Positions 31,699-44,626 of a DNA stretch of 64,000 nucleotides are shown one piece after another. The stretch is from NCBI GenBank assembly GCA_958510825.1, contig OY294044.1, forward strand, positions 85,730,895 through 85,794,894. Reading direction: 5' to 3'. Each line of letters starts with the position of its first letter. Within the stretch, counting starts at the first letter, position 1. The notes beneath the pieces are model-generated. The model ran no database searches. It saw only the letters and a program-made list of their open reading frames with translations, and was not told where the DNA came from. The translations under genes and the position numbers were made by a program. This DNA is from Brachypterus glaber (lineage: Eukaryota; Arthropoda; Insecta; Coleoptera; Kateretidae).

Positions 31699-32645
31699 TA
31701 GTGCAAGAGTGGCCCATCTCACTTTATGGAAATATCGAGATAATGGCTATTTAAATTTCTCCGATTTTTAATTCTTTGATCTAGGACGCATTATTTTATT
31801 TAAATTTTTTCTGTTAGAGTTTTTAGACTCAACCAACATTAAGGTAATGTATGACAAACAAATTTATTTTACTTTCTTTACTTTCTTAGAAAAAAAAATT
31901 GCATTACGAACGAGATCTGACCTTCAATAATACTTTGTTTTTTGAGTAGATCTAACCTCACATTTAACTTTGAAATTTTAATTATTTTTACTTGTAAAAG
32001 ACATGTTCATTATTTAATAACAGAATAGTCAAAATACCAATAATTATGCTCTGGAATAGTTAAATAAAAATTTTTTACTGTTCTTGGAGTAATTACCTTT
32101 AAAAATGAAGAATAACTAATGCGTAAACATTGTTCAAGTACCTAAATGGATTTCAGTACCTACGATCTCAAAGTTTAAGGTAAGTTGTAATTATTTTTTA
32201 TTAATAAAGCAAAATGTACAAAATTGGTAACATAACGCTCCTGCATTTGTGCAGAAAATGATTTGTTTTGGGGCGAAGAAATTACTTTCTCGATAAAACA
32301 AATTTTGGCTTTTTTAAGAATCTTTCTAAAAATATCTTTATAAATCCTTAGTAAAACTTGCCTTGTAAGCTTTTTTAAGAATAAAATTGACATTTTAATG
32401 ATGCAGTTGGCTTTTTCATCATCCCCAATAAAATGTTTTACTGGTAGCCTATACCTGTGGGCCACTCTTGCACTAATAAAAGCGATAATTTTAATAATGC
32501 AATAGTGCTTTAAATGCTTGTATCGTGCCAAAAAGAAAACCCTCTGTTATAAGGGTGGTATGTAATGAAAGATTTAGATGTCCTTGTTACATTTATAAAA
32601 AAAACGCAAATCTCAAAAAAACACATATGGGCCACTCTTGCACTA
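31699..32645. mobile_element. TIR element with TA duplication
   Basis: Starts TAGTGCAAGAGTGGCCCAT and ends with the exact inverse, flanked by TA. An internal partial end (gggccactcttgcact) occurs near 32458. A 118-codon minus-strand frame (32175-32531) lies inside but shows no transposase motifs, so I do not call it a gene. Confidence 0.75.
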
Positions 32646-32649
32646 TACT

Positions 32650-34130
32650 CCTCAAATATACTATTTGTGACCCTGCCTAACATTTATCCAAATTAAAATA
32701 TTCTTTCTTTACATATGTGTGCCCAACCACAACATTCTGGTCTGTCCATTTCTGAACTGTTCGTTGTATTTTGCGCTTCGAATGACCCGACAGAACCGAG
32801 TCTTAACACTTCAGTGGGCACCGTCTTTACAGCATTTGAACTGTTTCGACGCTTTGTGTAGAAATAGGTTGTAGATTGCAGCAAGAAACTTAAATCTCCA
32901 ACTCAGTTCAACATGATACGTTAGACCAAGTAAAAAAAAACTTTTAAATCTGGGCGCTATTATTTTAAAAATAATTATTATTAAAATGAAACGCAGATAA
33001 ACTTTTTTCATAAAAAAAACTTTTATAGAAAACTGTAATTATGAATAAAAAATATTAATAGCGGTTTATTGACAGAGAGGTAAACCGCAGAGGAGTTTAG
33101 ATGTACAAATTGGAGGAAACTCGGAGGTAATCTCTTTAGGAAATCCAAGAAAATCTCATTTTTAGAAAACTTGGGACCTTTATTAGGTAATTTTTAAGAT
33201 TTTTCAGGGTAATCTTGAAGAAAATCTCAAGGAAATCTTTAGGGATTACATTCTAGAAGGAATTTATCAATTTTAATTTTAAATTTCTTAGATTCAAATG
33301 AAAATAAAAATATTCTACAAAATAACTTAACCTCTTCAGAGACATAGGCACATATGTGTACGTTTAAAAATAAATTCGGCAAAATGAAATTCACCGAATT
33401 CCTTATTGCTCAGTGTCTATAGGTGTTGCCATTTGCTATGTTTCCTATCACTAGCGACATCCAATTGCCAATATTCACATATCTTCAGTTTTTTTAATCG
33501 TTTTGACAATAAAAATCATTTTTAACTTTTGCTACTAAATTAATTTAAACAAAAAATTCGTCCCTGAAGAGGTTAAAAAAACTCTTTCGATATCCGTAAT
33601 ATAAAAATTAAACATACACTGAAAAAAATATAAAAAAAATGAAAATCGAATTTTCTTAAAAAGCGTCCCAAAGATTTTTTTCGTTTTGCTCCTAAAATAA
33701 CCAAGGAATGTCTCCAAACCAATTTCTAAAAAAAATAAGAGTGATTACATTGCTGATTAAAAGTTAGTCGTTGCCTAGAGCGGCAACTTTAATAACTCCG
33801 GCCTGTCAATAATAAAGTTTCTTGGGGTTGGGTTACATATACATACATCAAATTGTTCAGTATTTAATACGTTAACAAAACTCGAGTGTACAATCATCCT
33901 TCTGCGCCTTATTAATTCTAACCTTAATGTTAAAACAATAGTTTCTTTGATAAAATGTTCTGTCCTCTGAAAATCCTAGTTAATTACGAAAACGTTCTTA
34001 AAATTTCAAGTGGCGGAACTCCGGTTTTAAAGGGCTTTCGAGCCGGAAGCGTCCGGATTTCAAGTCCAATTATAACTTGTGTATAAATCTCCTAGAATGG
34101 TGAAGTTTTAAAATTGGATTCACAGAAGAT
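32650..34130. other. AT-rich DNA without supported genes
   Basis: 32690-32900 is less AT-rich and is open in more than one frame, but no domain was recognised. 33060-33260 has several aaatctc/aggaaatc phrases. Nothing else identified. Confidence 0.3.
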
Positions 34131-34139
34131 GTACATGGT

Positions 34140-34770
34140 GTTTGCATTGTTCTGGCGAAAAATAAAGGGGGTGATTCTACATCACAAAACATTTAAAACC
34201 AGCCTAGGAACATTGGTCCGAAAACGAACCCTAAGACAGTTACGAACCTTCAAAATTATACAAAAATAAGGTTTTTAATTATTAACTCTGATACCCTTTT
34301 ATCTAGAGCGACGAGGTTTTGCTTGTATACTAGTATTAGTAAGGGAAATTAGTGTATGTTATTTTTTTTTAATCTATGCAGAGGCAGAGGGGCAAAAGTG
34401 TGAGGCTTACCACAGTTTTACCCCATTATGTGTATTTTTTGGATTTTTTGTAAAAAATATGGATTCCTTGAGTAAAAATACATTAAATATATCATATAGT
34501 GTAACTCTGTAGGTGAAACCGTTTAAAAAAAAGTAATTAAGAGAAAGTAACATTTTTTGACACCAAAAATTTTACTTTTTAAAAGGCTATTACTCCTTTA
34601 ATATTAAATTTAGGTGTTTCGGTAAATAATTCTTTTTGGCTTAGTTTTAAATAAAGAATCACCCTGTAGCATTAAAATTTTATTGGTGATATTTTTTCTT
34701 TCCTATTTAATATGTCCATCTTTGAAGGGCTGTATCTTCCATAGGGCTTATTTCCAGACTTATACATTTG
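34140..34770. repeat. Fragment of the gaatcaccctg TIR family
   Basis: Has ggggtgattctacatcac and ggtccgaaaacgaaccctaag on the left, and accaaaaattttac, attaaatttaggtgtttcgg, gaatcaccctg and gggcttatttccagac on the right, as in 18966-19200 and 62545-62745. Confidence 0.5.
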
Positions 34771-34782
34771 TTCCTTTCTCAA

Positions 34783-34947
34783 AAGTCAAAAACCGATATT
34801 AAATAATGTGCTAAGTGCAGAAAAAAAATAAGAATTTGAGTAAATACTTGTTTTGTGTTGAGTAACTGTTACTGCACACTAAACAAGTGTTTACTCTAAT
34901 ATCTATTTTTTGCACTTAGCACATTCTTAAATATCGGTTTTTGACTT
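34783..34947. mobile_element. 165-bp foldback
   Basis: Arms of ~50 bp: aagtcaaaaaccgatatt and aatgtgctaagtgcag with inverse partners ending cggtttttgactt. A central section also pairs (gtaaatacttgtt with aacaagtgtttac). Confidence 0.8.
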
Positions 34948-35161
34948 AAGGTGTTTTAGCAATAACCAATTCAATTAGTTCTGCATATTAAGTTAGTGTC
35001 GAAATGGAAATTAGAGATGCCATAATTGATATTAAGTTATGAGCAACGCCGGGAAACGTGGGACCCAGAAACAAAATCGAACCGGCTATTTAAACGTCTG
35101 ACGTAACTCTTTGGTTAACGTCGGTTTTTGCACCTGTTTGGTGTTTTTGATTTTAAATGTA

Positions 35162-35986
35162 CACGGTAAAAATAAATTACATTAAATAGATAGACCGGAA
35201 CATTAAAAATTACATAGTCCATAATGGTAATATTTTGCATAGACCGGAACGCTAAAAATTACATAGTCCAAAATGGTTTGGACTTTTTGACATAGAGACT
35301 TGAAATTTGAAAAAACATATTTACTAAGAAAATTTTTGTTCCAAATTACAAGTCTGTGTGTCAAAGCTTTTTTGAAATATCGTAGCGTAAAGTTCATTTG
35401 GTTTAATAAACCAAACGATTTGCACCCTTTATAGAAGTATAAACTGCTTACATCTTTCTTTAAAGATCTATTGGTTGATAAAGATCGTAATTTATAGTGA
35501 ATGTAAATTTTAGGCCACAAATAAAGCATTTAAATATCGTACATAAATAATATTTACCTTTTTTTACACTTTTAACACTTTAATCTAGAAGCATGCGTCA
35601 CTATCTCTCTAACAATAACAATATTAAACGGTCCGTCTTATGATGCGACGCCTTCTTGGTTATTGTCCAAAGCGCACGCGAGTCTTAAAATAACATAGCC
35701 CGACATTGTAAAATCATGTAAAAATATGTAAATCAATGTAAATATATTTTTTTTACATTCTTTTACATTCTTTTACATTCTTTTACATTCTTTTACATTC
35801 TTTTACATTCTTTTACATTCTTTAAATTCTTTTACATTCTTTTACTATATTTAACATTATTTTACATTATTTTACATTATTTTACATAAATTCATGAATT
35901 ATGCATAGTCCAGAATAGTAAACTTACTATTCCGTACTATGTAAATTCATGTATTTTTACATTATTTTACATGCAGTTTTTACAGT
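35162..35986. mobile_element. TIR element with TTTTACATTC array, copy 2
   Basis: Same ends and internal order as 30284-31351 but shorter. It is flanked on both sides by a similar ~22-bp sequence (gtgtttttgat then taaatgta), so it sits between two copies of that phrase. Confidence 0.75.
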
Positions 35987-36009
35987 AGGGTGTTTTTGAT
36001 GCTAAATGT

Positions 36010-38590
36010 AGGGTATAAATAGCCTGTTAAAAAACAAATATTTTTTTTGAAACAAAATGCATTTAAAACAGTATTGTGTACAAGGATTTGACAAATTATT
36101 TGTAAATATTTAAAGAACCACTATTTTTAAACGGTTTACCCAGAAGAACCAACTTTTTAATTCGAACTGTAAACGCAATACTATCAAACTTTTCTTACAG
36201 ATTTATACCACAAAAGTGGTGCTTTTAGATACAATCAAATAAAAAAAAAATGAAAGTATATAATTCAATATGAACTACGGCCTTGAAAATAGGTAGTTAG
36301 AATGAATTTCCCTTGTGGCAGATTATGGTGTGTTTAATGAAAAGCTCCATATGTAATACCCGCCTGCAGGGATTCTTTTTTAGAGTAGTCACGTTTTTAT
36401 GCGTGTGCCCACGCTTGTCAAAAAAGGAGAAAGAGAGTGCTTTAATATTGCTGGGTAATTTATAAAAAGCAGACATATATCATTTCCAATTATAGTTACA
36501 TAAAAAAAAATACAAAAAAAAATCCTTAAAATTTAGTAAAAAATCCCAAAAAAAATAATAAAAGAAACTGTTGCCAACAAAATAATACTTTCTTCTATAA
36601 TATAAATGTATATTATCCCCCTGTACCCTCCAATTATTTTCCCCTTTGACGCTAAGAATCAACAATCGGGAATATTTATTCTTGTTTTTACACTTATTTT
36701 TGCATATTTTTACATATTTTTTTTTAAAAGAACTACATGTTTTCAATAAAAAAAGATTTTAAATATTAAGTATAAAAGTAACGATAAACATTTCAGTTTT
36801 TTTTAGTAGGTAAAGAAAGACATTCTTTCGTTTATAGAAACGGTGACGCGATGGCTTTTTGGACTTTTACGTAAATGTTTTTTTCTATAAAGATTTTTTT
36901 TTAGGTTTTTTTACTAAATCCATTGACTAAGTATAATATAAGTAAGTATAAGTATAGTATATACTCCTCTTTAACCAATGCTAAATCTTAAATTAATATT
37001 GTTTAGCCATAGTATTCACTACAGGCCTTCCCAATCATTATTCATTTACATTGAAGGGACTTTTTAGCCCTTGTCCCTTTAGTATTAAGGAAGCTACTTT
37101 ACAATAAATCCAAAAAGGTCCTTTTTATAAAAAAAAGATCCTTTCTAATCCAGTTTTTCATTATTCGGGTAAAATAAGTTAAACTTAACCTTACTCTATT
37201 TCTGGCACTTTTTCACACTAAATTCTTTCATTTCCTTTCTTTATGTAGAAAATTACGGGACAGTGTTAAGCCATGCTTTAAAGTATCAAATCTTTTTTGA
37301 ACTGTAGGCCGGGAGCCTGGCCGAAAAATGTGTCGGTGAAATATTGCCCAGATTTCATGTCCTACAACTCTCCAACCGCTTAATGATTTGAAATAATTTT
37401 TGTTATTTTGTATATTGGGATGCAGTTGTTCTTTTAATTTGTTCTATTAGTCTAGTACATATTGTATAGCCTATATATTATAAGTAAGGCCCGTAAACCG
37501 ACGAGCAATTTTAGAGTAGTACTTAACCGCGCCGCTCTATTCCGATTGGAACAACACCCAACACAACCAGTAACGCTTATCAATTAAAGAGACTAGACCT
37601 TGTTTTCTCATGTTTATTATTCCGATACTTATTTTTTTGTAGAAATGCAACTATGTTTTTTACATAGGGGCCTTAAGGGTCCATTCGAATAAAAAAACTC
37701 TACAAAGTTTTTTTAGTCCATGGCGGAACAAAAAATAAAATATGTATGTGTGAGTGAGTAAAACCCGGTTCCGATTGGTTAACCCCTTCCACATACCGTC
37801 CCATTTATGGCACGAATCGGTTTTTTCATTATTTGTGGTGCTTACTATTATTCAAAAGATCAATAACTTTTTGTTATAAATAAATAACCTGTTACAGATA
37901 TCTGAAAAACAATCCGGCCATCTAAAGTTAATTAAGCAAAATTTTATTAACGTTTTTAACAAGAATTTTGCGTGTAGGCTGAAGTCTGCATAGCCTAAAA
38001 CTTCAACGTGTAATCAAAAATATTTGCCGGTCTAATTGTGCAATATAAAAATTATTGTTATCATATAAACCTTTTTAAAGCGGTTTATGGGTATAAAATT
38101 ACAGGTAAGCTATTTTATGGTATATTTCTGTATAAAAATAGGTATGTGCTATAAATGGCACACCATTCATTAAAAGAAAAATAAATTATGCAATAACAAA
38201 ATAAAAATTTGCTGCCAACAAAATTATACTGTAGGTCTAGGTTTATTAAAACATGTGGAAAACAAAAAAAAATTAAAAAATAAATAAAATTAAAATATAT
38301 ATATATATACAAAAAAAATGTTGTTTTGAAAAAGTTTATTTCGAGAAACGAAAAAAAAATAACATCTTTTTTTTTTTGAAAAGACTTGTTTTAAAAAAAA
38401 CTGTTTTTAACTCATTTTATCTCCTTGGCCCACCCCGATTTTTACCAAAAACAATCCAAGCTTAGAACAAAGCGTTTTTGAGTTATCGTGGTTACAAATA
38501 TCCCGGAGGAACAAACCTACTGACATACTTAATAAGTTTTCCTACTGCATAGTGTTCCACATATGGCACACACCGTTTTTTGCAACAAAA
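36010..38590. other. AT-rich DNA, nothing firmly supported
   Basis: No gene or complete element identified. A tatggcac phrase recurs (37810, 38150, 38565) and poly-A/T-driven open frames at 36480 and 38115 are low complexity. This could be intronic sequence of the candidate gene. Confidence 0.3.
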
Positions 38591-38597
38591 AAAAAAT

Positions 38598-38645
38598 ATT
38601 CTCACTGTAGAACAATTAATTACTGAACTGTTCTACAGTGAGAAT
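38598..38645. repeat. 48-bp hairpin
   Basis: Arms ATTCTCACTGTAGAACA and TGTTCTACAGTGAGAAT are perfect inverses of 17 bp around a 14-base loop. It lies ~90 bp upstream of a lone hammerhead. Confidence 0.9.
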
Positions 38646-38734
38646 TCTCCTGTTGAAAAATGTCCAGTGTATTTAGTTTGTTGATGTAATGTTTTTGTTT
38701 CATTTGTTTGTTTTAATGCATATTTAATAATTTA

Positions 38735-38771
38735 GCCCTGAAGAAGCCTAAATATTAGGTGAAACGTTGGC
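38735..38771 (+). ncRNA. Lone minimal type-I hammerhead, Penelope type
   Basis: Stem I GCC/GGC. CUGAAGA at 38738-38744. Stem II CCUAA/UUAGG around AUA. GAAA at 38761-38764. Stem III AC/GU without loop. H17 is U at 38768. All core bases are present. Downstream gcaataaagtttttattt looks like a retroelement 3' region. Probably a Penelope terminal-repeat remnant; no coding part was found nearby. Confidence 0.65.
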
Positions 38772-39338
38772 ATGATTTTGTAATGCAATAAAGTTTTTAT
38801 TTGCTTTATTTCCGAGTGTTTATCACAAATAACCCTAAATAAATTTCAAGAAGCATCCTGTAGGAAATATTATTACACTTGAGTACTTTAGTTACAATTT
38901 TATGATCGATTTAAGTAATTTCGCCTCCTAAATGTTTAGTTTTTATTCTTTTTATTGGTAGTTATTGATTAAATACAAGTTAATTTTAAACAGAAGCATA
39001 CAGTAAGAATCTTCGTATCCGATTCTGTAAAAATACGGATTTTGAAAACAAAGAGGTTTAGGTAAATTTACCCTTAGCCGACGAACTATGTTTATACACA
39101 AACATATACTATTCAAACGTGTTGTAAAAATATTTACTGTGCGATTTTTAATTTACTATCTTACTAGAAAAAACAGACCATATATAAATATCAGACTCCT
39201 GGCCCACTAATATTATTACCTGAATTTACTTAAAACAAAGCATTGAAACAACGAAAAAACAAATCATTGAAATTTCGATGTAAGCTTATTTGCACATACA
39301 AGGCTTACACTATTCTTTTTCATTTTGTTCTTTTCCAG

Positions 39339-39436
39339 GCCAACAATACTTGCTAATAGCATTATCTTTTAAGTTTGAATTTCCACTTACAATGTTTAAA
39401 ATGGCAAATACGAGCGAGATTTCTCAAGAGACACTG
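39339..39436 (+). CDS. Candidate internal exon of the host gene
   Basis: Acceptor cattttgttcttttccag ends at 39338 and donor CTG|gtaaaa lies at 39436/39437. After two spare bases the frame is open throughout the 98-bp exon and contains MFKMANTSEISQETL. It ends on a codon boundary, compatible with the micro-exon at 49207. A diverged copy near 43630-43800 lacks the acceptor AG. No family recognised; a repeat-derived chance exon is possible. Confidence 0.35.
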
Positions 39437-39779
39437 GTAAAAATTATTTGAATAATTTGAATATTTTAAACTTATTATTTACAATTTACGATATCAGCGT
39501 ACGCCATATTTAAAAGTTTACAGAAACTTTAGGAGATGATACTATTTGCATAGACAGCTGTAAATCAAAGAACATGCTTCAATCAAAAACCAAAAATAGT
39601 GCAACTAGCAACTAACTATATTGAAATTTTACTATTTCGTTATAGATGGTAGCAATAAGGATTGCAAAAATACGAGATTTTGAAATATCGGCATTCGATA
39701 TTTTCGATGTTGAAGTACCGGTAATACCCGTATTATTACCGGTATTTTCAAAAAAAGTATATACCTAGTGTTGATTCAG

Positions 39780-40080
39780 AGTTGATTTTTATTACTAATG
39801 AAAATCAACTTTTAATAAATAATATAAAAATATAAATTTTTAATTTTTAAAAAGTTTTTATTTTTTAAATAAGAAATTTTTGGTGGTCTTACAACTTCAA
39901 GAAGAAGTTAAACATTTCTATTGGTTTATTAAAACGTTCTTATTGGTTAAAAAAACGAACGTTTTAATAATCTAATAGAAATGCTTTACTTCTTTTTGAA
40001 GTTCTAAGACTTCACCAAAAAAATCTTATTTAAAAAATAAAAACTTTAAAAAATTAAAAATTTATATTTAAATAAAAACA
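39780..40080. repeat. Imperfect ~300-bp inverted repeat
   Basis: The arms carry ttaaaaagtttttatttttt, ttcaagaagaagttaaacat and tctattggtttattaaaacg with inverse partners on the other side. The centre is near 39945. A foldback element without coding capacity. Confidence 0.65.
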
Positions 40081-40455
40081 ACATTTACAGTATAACTATA
40101 AAAAGGTATATGATAAAACAAAATTAAACGTAAGTTATTATTAGTTCTACGAACGTTTAAGAACCATTTATCACGATAAAAAATATATTATCATGTCATG
40201 CAAAATGCATAAATTTATAGGTATGCAAAATCTGAGCTTTAAAAAACAGCTCTTATTTATTAATTTTAAAAATAATATATATTTTTTTGAATTTTCAAAT
40301 AAGATATGAAGCTATGTTTATTATTTTGAGTTAAAACATAACACAGAATTTTGTTTTCGATTAAAAAAAAAATAGTTTAATATATATTTTTATTGTTAAA
40401 TCAAATATGCATACCAAGCTGAAATTCGGCACAGATTTATGAATTTTGCACTATA

Positions 40456-41582
40456 CAGGGTAATTCAGAAATAAGTTACAAAATTTTAAGGGGTGATTCT
40501 AGGTCCAAAAATATGAAAAAAGTTTCTATAAAGGTTGGTCCGAAAATAAGCCCTAAAGGAGCTACGAGCCTTCTAAGGGTACATTTGAAAAGTAGTTTTT
40601 ATTTAATATCTCTGGAACCCTATGAGCCACAGTAACGATTTTTTGCACAAGCGTTAACATTGATAAAAGCTATCCTTTTATGTAATTTTTATTTGGTAAT
40701 TTTAACCACGGACGCAAAATGAGGGGGCGATTTCACCTTTTTGCCCCAACTTTTTTATCTATAGATTTTTTTCATTTTCTCAAAAAAGCATTAATCTTTG
40801 ATTAGAAATACATAAAATATGTACTCTTTATGTAACACCGTAGGGCCAACTGTTTTTGAGAAAATTGCAATTAAACAGGCAATTTCACGTTCTGAGGATC
40901 AAAAATCGGAACTTAAAAATGCACCAATAAAAAATTCAATACTGCTGGGTGATTCTACATTAAAAACTATGAAAAAAGCTCCTACAAGTCTAGGTTTGAA
41001 AATCAGTTTTAAGTTTACTACGGCCTCTTAACAATAACACTTTTTAAGGGACCGTAGCTCACTTAAAAGCGATTTGTAGATATTTGTGTATGAAAACGTT
41101 TTTTTAGAGTTTTTGATATTGAATCGCCCTGCAGTATTGAAATTTTTATTGGTGCATTTTTTAGTTTCTTTTTTTTATGCTCAAAATGTGAAACTGCCTC
41201 TACGGTGTTACACAAAGAGTACTTTTAAAAAAAATAAATATTAATATTTTATTGAGAAAACGTCAAAAAATCTACAGTTAAAAAAGTTTTGGGCAAAAAG
41301 TGACATATAGCCCCCATTTTGCACGCCTCTTTTTAAAATTATCAAATAAAAAATACACAAAATGATAAAGTTTATCAATGTTAAGGCATGTGCAAAAATA
41401 CGTTACTGTAGCTTATAGGGTTCCAGAGCAATTAAATAGAAAGTACTTTTTCGATGTACCCTTAGCAGGGTCGTAGCTCCCTTAGGGCTCATTTCCAGAC
41501 CAACCTTTAAAGGATTTTTTTAAATATTTTTTGACCTAGAATCACCCCTTAAAATTTTGAAACTTACTTCTGAATCACCCTG
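40456..41582. mobile_element. TIR element with TA duplication (gaatcaccctg family)
   Basis: Both ends pair over more than 110 bp, beginning CAGGGTAATTCAGAA / TTCTGAATCACCCTG, and are flanked by TA. The arms include aggggtgattctagg, ggttggtccgaaaata and agccctaaaggagctacg. The two internal halves also mirror each other (gcgatttcacctttttgcccc region). Probably a non-autonomous Tc1/mariner-type element. The 70-codon frame at 40819 is incidental. Confidence 0.75.
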
Positions 41583-41589
41583 TATGGTA

Positions 41590-42630
41590 TAACAGGGACA
41601 ATTTTTTTTATTAATTAATTGCATGTAAATTATATTTTATTTATGCCTTTTTTTTAAATGTATTTGCAATTGCAAATGCAAATAATGCATTATCAATGCA
41701 TTTTTAAGAAACTGACTTTAAAATACCGGTATTTTTAACAGACTTCCAAAAAGGAGGAAGTTATCAATTCGACGTGTGACTTTGTTTTTTTTTATGTTTG
41801 TTCCCGCATAACTTTGGAACGAATGAAATTTGATGAAACTTTTTGCAACTTAAAGAGGGCATTCAAAGTCCCGTTTTAATTTGAAGCTCGGATAATGCCG
41901 GGTAAGCCGGATAATTAAAATAAATCTAATCATTTTAACGCAATTTTACTTAAAAACGGTTTAATTTGGTTCTACTACCAGCCTAATTTTTAGAGAAATA
42001 TCGGATAACTCGGATAAGCCGGATAACTTGATTAAGGGGTCACTTAAATATTACAGCACATTGAAAATCTTTTAAGTGCCGCTAAACTTGATTCTCTGGA
42101 CCTGTAATATTAAAATACCAAGAGAAAATGATAAATTTTGTGATTTTACCAAAAGGCGTTGTTTGATTATTACTTAACGCTTAGAGTTTAACAAGATTTT
42201 CTTTAATATTTCGTTTAAAATTGGTTGGTTGGACTCTTGGGCGCTGAAATAAAAATATTACTTTTATTTTTTAGAAATTTAGCTTAGATGACGTTACAAA
42301 TCTACAAGTTTTGTGTCTCTAAAAAGTAAAAAATAAAAAATACTTAATTCAGTGCTCTTTTCACAGCAAACAGTAATAAAATAATAAAAAAATAATTTTT
42401 GGTAATTAATTTAGGGAATGGTAAAATTGGCACCGACGTAAGTATTTTTTACTTTTTAGAGACATAGAAGTCGGTTAATTTTTTTTGCGAAAAGTTTTTA
42501 TTAATACTGATTTTTAAACAAAATACCAAGATTACGGTAATAACTGTTTCGGTATTGCAATCCCTAAAGAGCAAGATCGCTAAAAGTGATCATCAGATTA
42601 AACTGAAAATTGACAGAATATCCGCATTTT
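41590..42630. other. AT-rich DNA, no supported feature
   Basis: Contains gataagccggataa phrases near 41895 and 42005, and a ctttttagagaca phrase and its inverse near 42310 and 42455, but no complete element was delimited. Confidence 0.3.
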
Positions 42631-42634
42631 AAGG

Positions 42635-43425
42635 TTGTTTTTATTTTGCTTTCCCATTTTGAAAATTTTCAAAATTTCGGAGAGCCTTGTATTCGTGCAA
42701 AAATTTTTAATTTTTTTTTTGTGTATTTTTGCATTTTATGACGCTTTATGTCGATATAAATCAATTTCAAGCAAAAAAAAATTGTCGGTCGATCGGTCGG
42801 TCGATCGGTCTGCCCGGGAAATCTTGTGGGCACGATAACTTAAGAACGCTTTAAGCTAGAGACTTGAAATTTGGTACAGGTATGTTACCAGAAGTTCTTA
42901 CTCGGGATTTTTTTGGTAAACATTGGGTGCGGCAAGTGGGGAAAATGGGGAAAAATAATTTTTTTTTAGAAAAATTTGAAAATTGCTATATATGGGTTTT
43001 CAAGGTTGCTGAAGGGGTGAGGGGGTAAATATATTTCAATATTATTAATATTTTCTACAAAATTGGTATATAGGGGTTTTTGGGGTCGAAAATTATCAGT
43101 CTGATAATACTTTTTTTCTAATTTCACCCCCTGAATGGTGGGGGTAGTTTTCGTGAAAACTGGTGTATTGGGGTTTTTGAGGTTGCTGAAAGTGAATCTG
43201 ATAACAATTTTTTTCTAAATCCACCCCCTGAGGAGTGGGGGTAGTTTTCGTGAAAATTGTTATATTGGGGTTTTTGAGGTTGTTGAAAGTGAATCTGATT
43301 ATAAAACAAGTCTAACTTTACCCCTAAAGGGGCAGAAGGTAGTTTTTGTGAAAATTGGTATATTAAGGTTTTTATGGTTGCTGAAAGTGAATCTGATAAT
43401 AAAAAATCCATTTTACGGGCGGAGG
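42635..43425 (+). repeat. Dispersed repeat with internal ~85-bp minisatellite, copy 1
   Basis: Head: cttgtattcgtgcaaaaat, tcgatataaatcaatttcaa, a GATCGGTCG-rich stretch, gataacttaagaacgctttaa. Body: three to four ~85-bp units with cccctgaggagtggggg and ttgctgaaagtgaatctgat. Other copies are at 50120, 55377 and 62940. The apparent proteins in the body are translations of the minisatellite. Confidence 0.75.
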
Positions 43426-43629
43426 TGAAAAATGGGTAAGCTCTTTTACTGGGCAGTGTATTTTAACTTGCGGTAAGAAATACGAAAATTTTATTAATAT
43501 TATTCAACGTTAAAATATAATTATAGTAATTTTCTTTCATAAAGGAAATGACGGGAAGTTTTAAAGTATCATATTTTTTAAAAAGTATTATTACGTAGAA
43601 TAAAAGTAAAAAAAAAGTGTAAAAAACAA

Positions 43630-43800
43630 TTGAATTTCGAGATGTAAGCTTATTTGCAAGAGAAATCACGTACAAGGTTTAGCCTTTTTTCTCATTTTGC
43701 TCTTCATTCCTACGTCTGTAATCCTTGCTAATGGTATTGTCATTTAAGTTTAAATATCTACTTGAACAATGACAATTTAACATGGCAAACACTTTTATAC
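43630..43800 (+). pseudogene. Diverged copy of the 39339 candidate exon and its flank
   Basis: Shares gatgtaagcttatttgca, cattttgctctt, aatccttgctaat and a phrase with tttaagtttaaat with 39275-39420. The acceptor reads attcctacg without AG and the frame is broken, so it is a non-functional duplicate, or both copies belong to a repeat. Confidence 0.4.
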
Positions 43801-44515
43801 AATTTAAACTACTCCTTAGATGCCTATACTCGAAATAGGATATATAATATATAAGAGGAAAAGTGAAGCTTTTTTTTACTAGTCTGTAGAATTTACGACG
43901 GGAAGCGGAGTCCGGAAACTACAGACGCGTAAAAAAAAAACACTTTTACTCTGAATGAAACATAGTAGTTTTTCTTCAAGGATCCTATATATCTTTTTTT
44001 AAATATTAATTTTTGCATTTAATTTATTTAGTAACAAAGTATGTTTTTTATATTAAAATAAGCCAATAAAACCTTTTCGAAATAAACAAACCTTCCTTAG
44101 CTGATTTTAAATTTTTTTCGTAGGCTAAATCGTACACTTTTCGCGATTTCGATGGTAACGATGTAGCATTTGCAATTTCGGAGAGATTTGTAGGTGTATA
44201 AACCATATATTCTTCTTCAATAATTTTTAATCAATTTCACACAAGGTTTTTGCACAGAATCTCGAGTCAACCACCTGTTTACATAGTAAACAAACAAGTT
44301 ACAAGTATGGCTGTCATCAAAATCAAAGAGTGCTGCCGCCAGTGGTGGTTTTGTTAACTAATTTTTTTTTACGGCGTACAACAATGAACTCATTTGTTTA
44401 CTGAAAAAAAATAGATCACTTCTAACTAGTGTGTTCAGTTATAAAATATGAACATTTTAGTACGCTTGAAAAAAAATACATTTTTTTACCACCTAACTTA
44501 CCATTAATGCATTAC

Positions 44516-44555
44516 ACAGCCACACAAAAAAAGAAAAGTTACTTGATCTGGGGAC

Positions 44556-44626
<71 letters not shown>

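Noticed and set aside
32175..32531. 118-codon frame as a possible transposase
   Set aside because: No catalytic or DNA-binding motif is visible and the frame is AT-driven.
40819..41031. 70-codon plus-strand frame starting with ATG
   Set aside because: It lies across internal parts of a non-coding TIR element and has no relatives among the other copies.
43124..43411. 95-codon frame with repeated SLSATSKTPI-type phrases
   Set aside because: It is a translation of the ~85-bp minisatellite, repeated in other copies with different frames.
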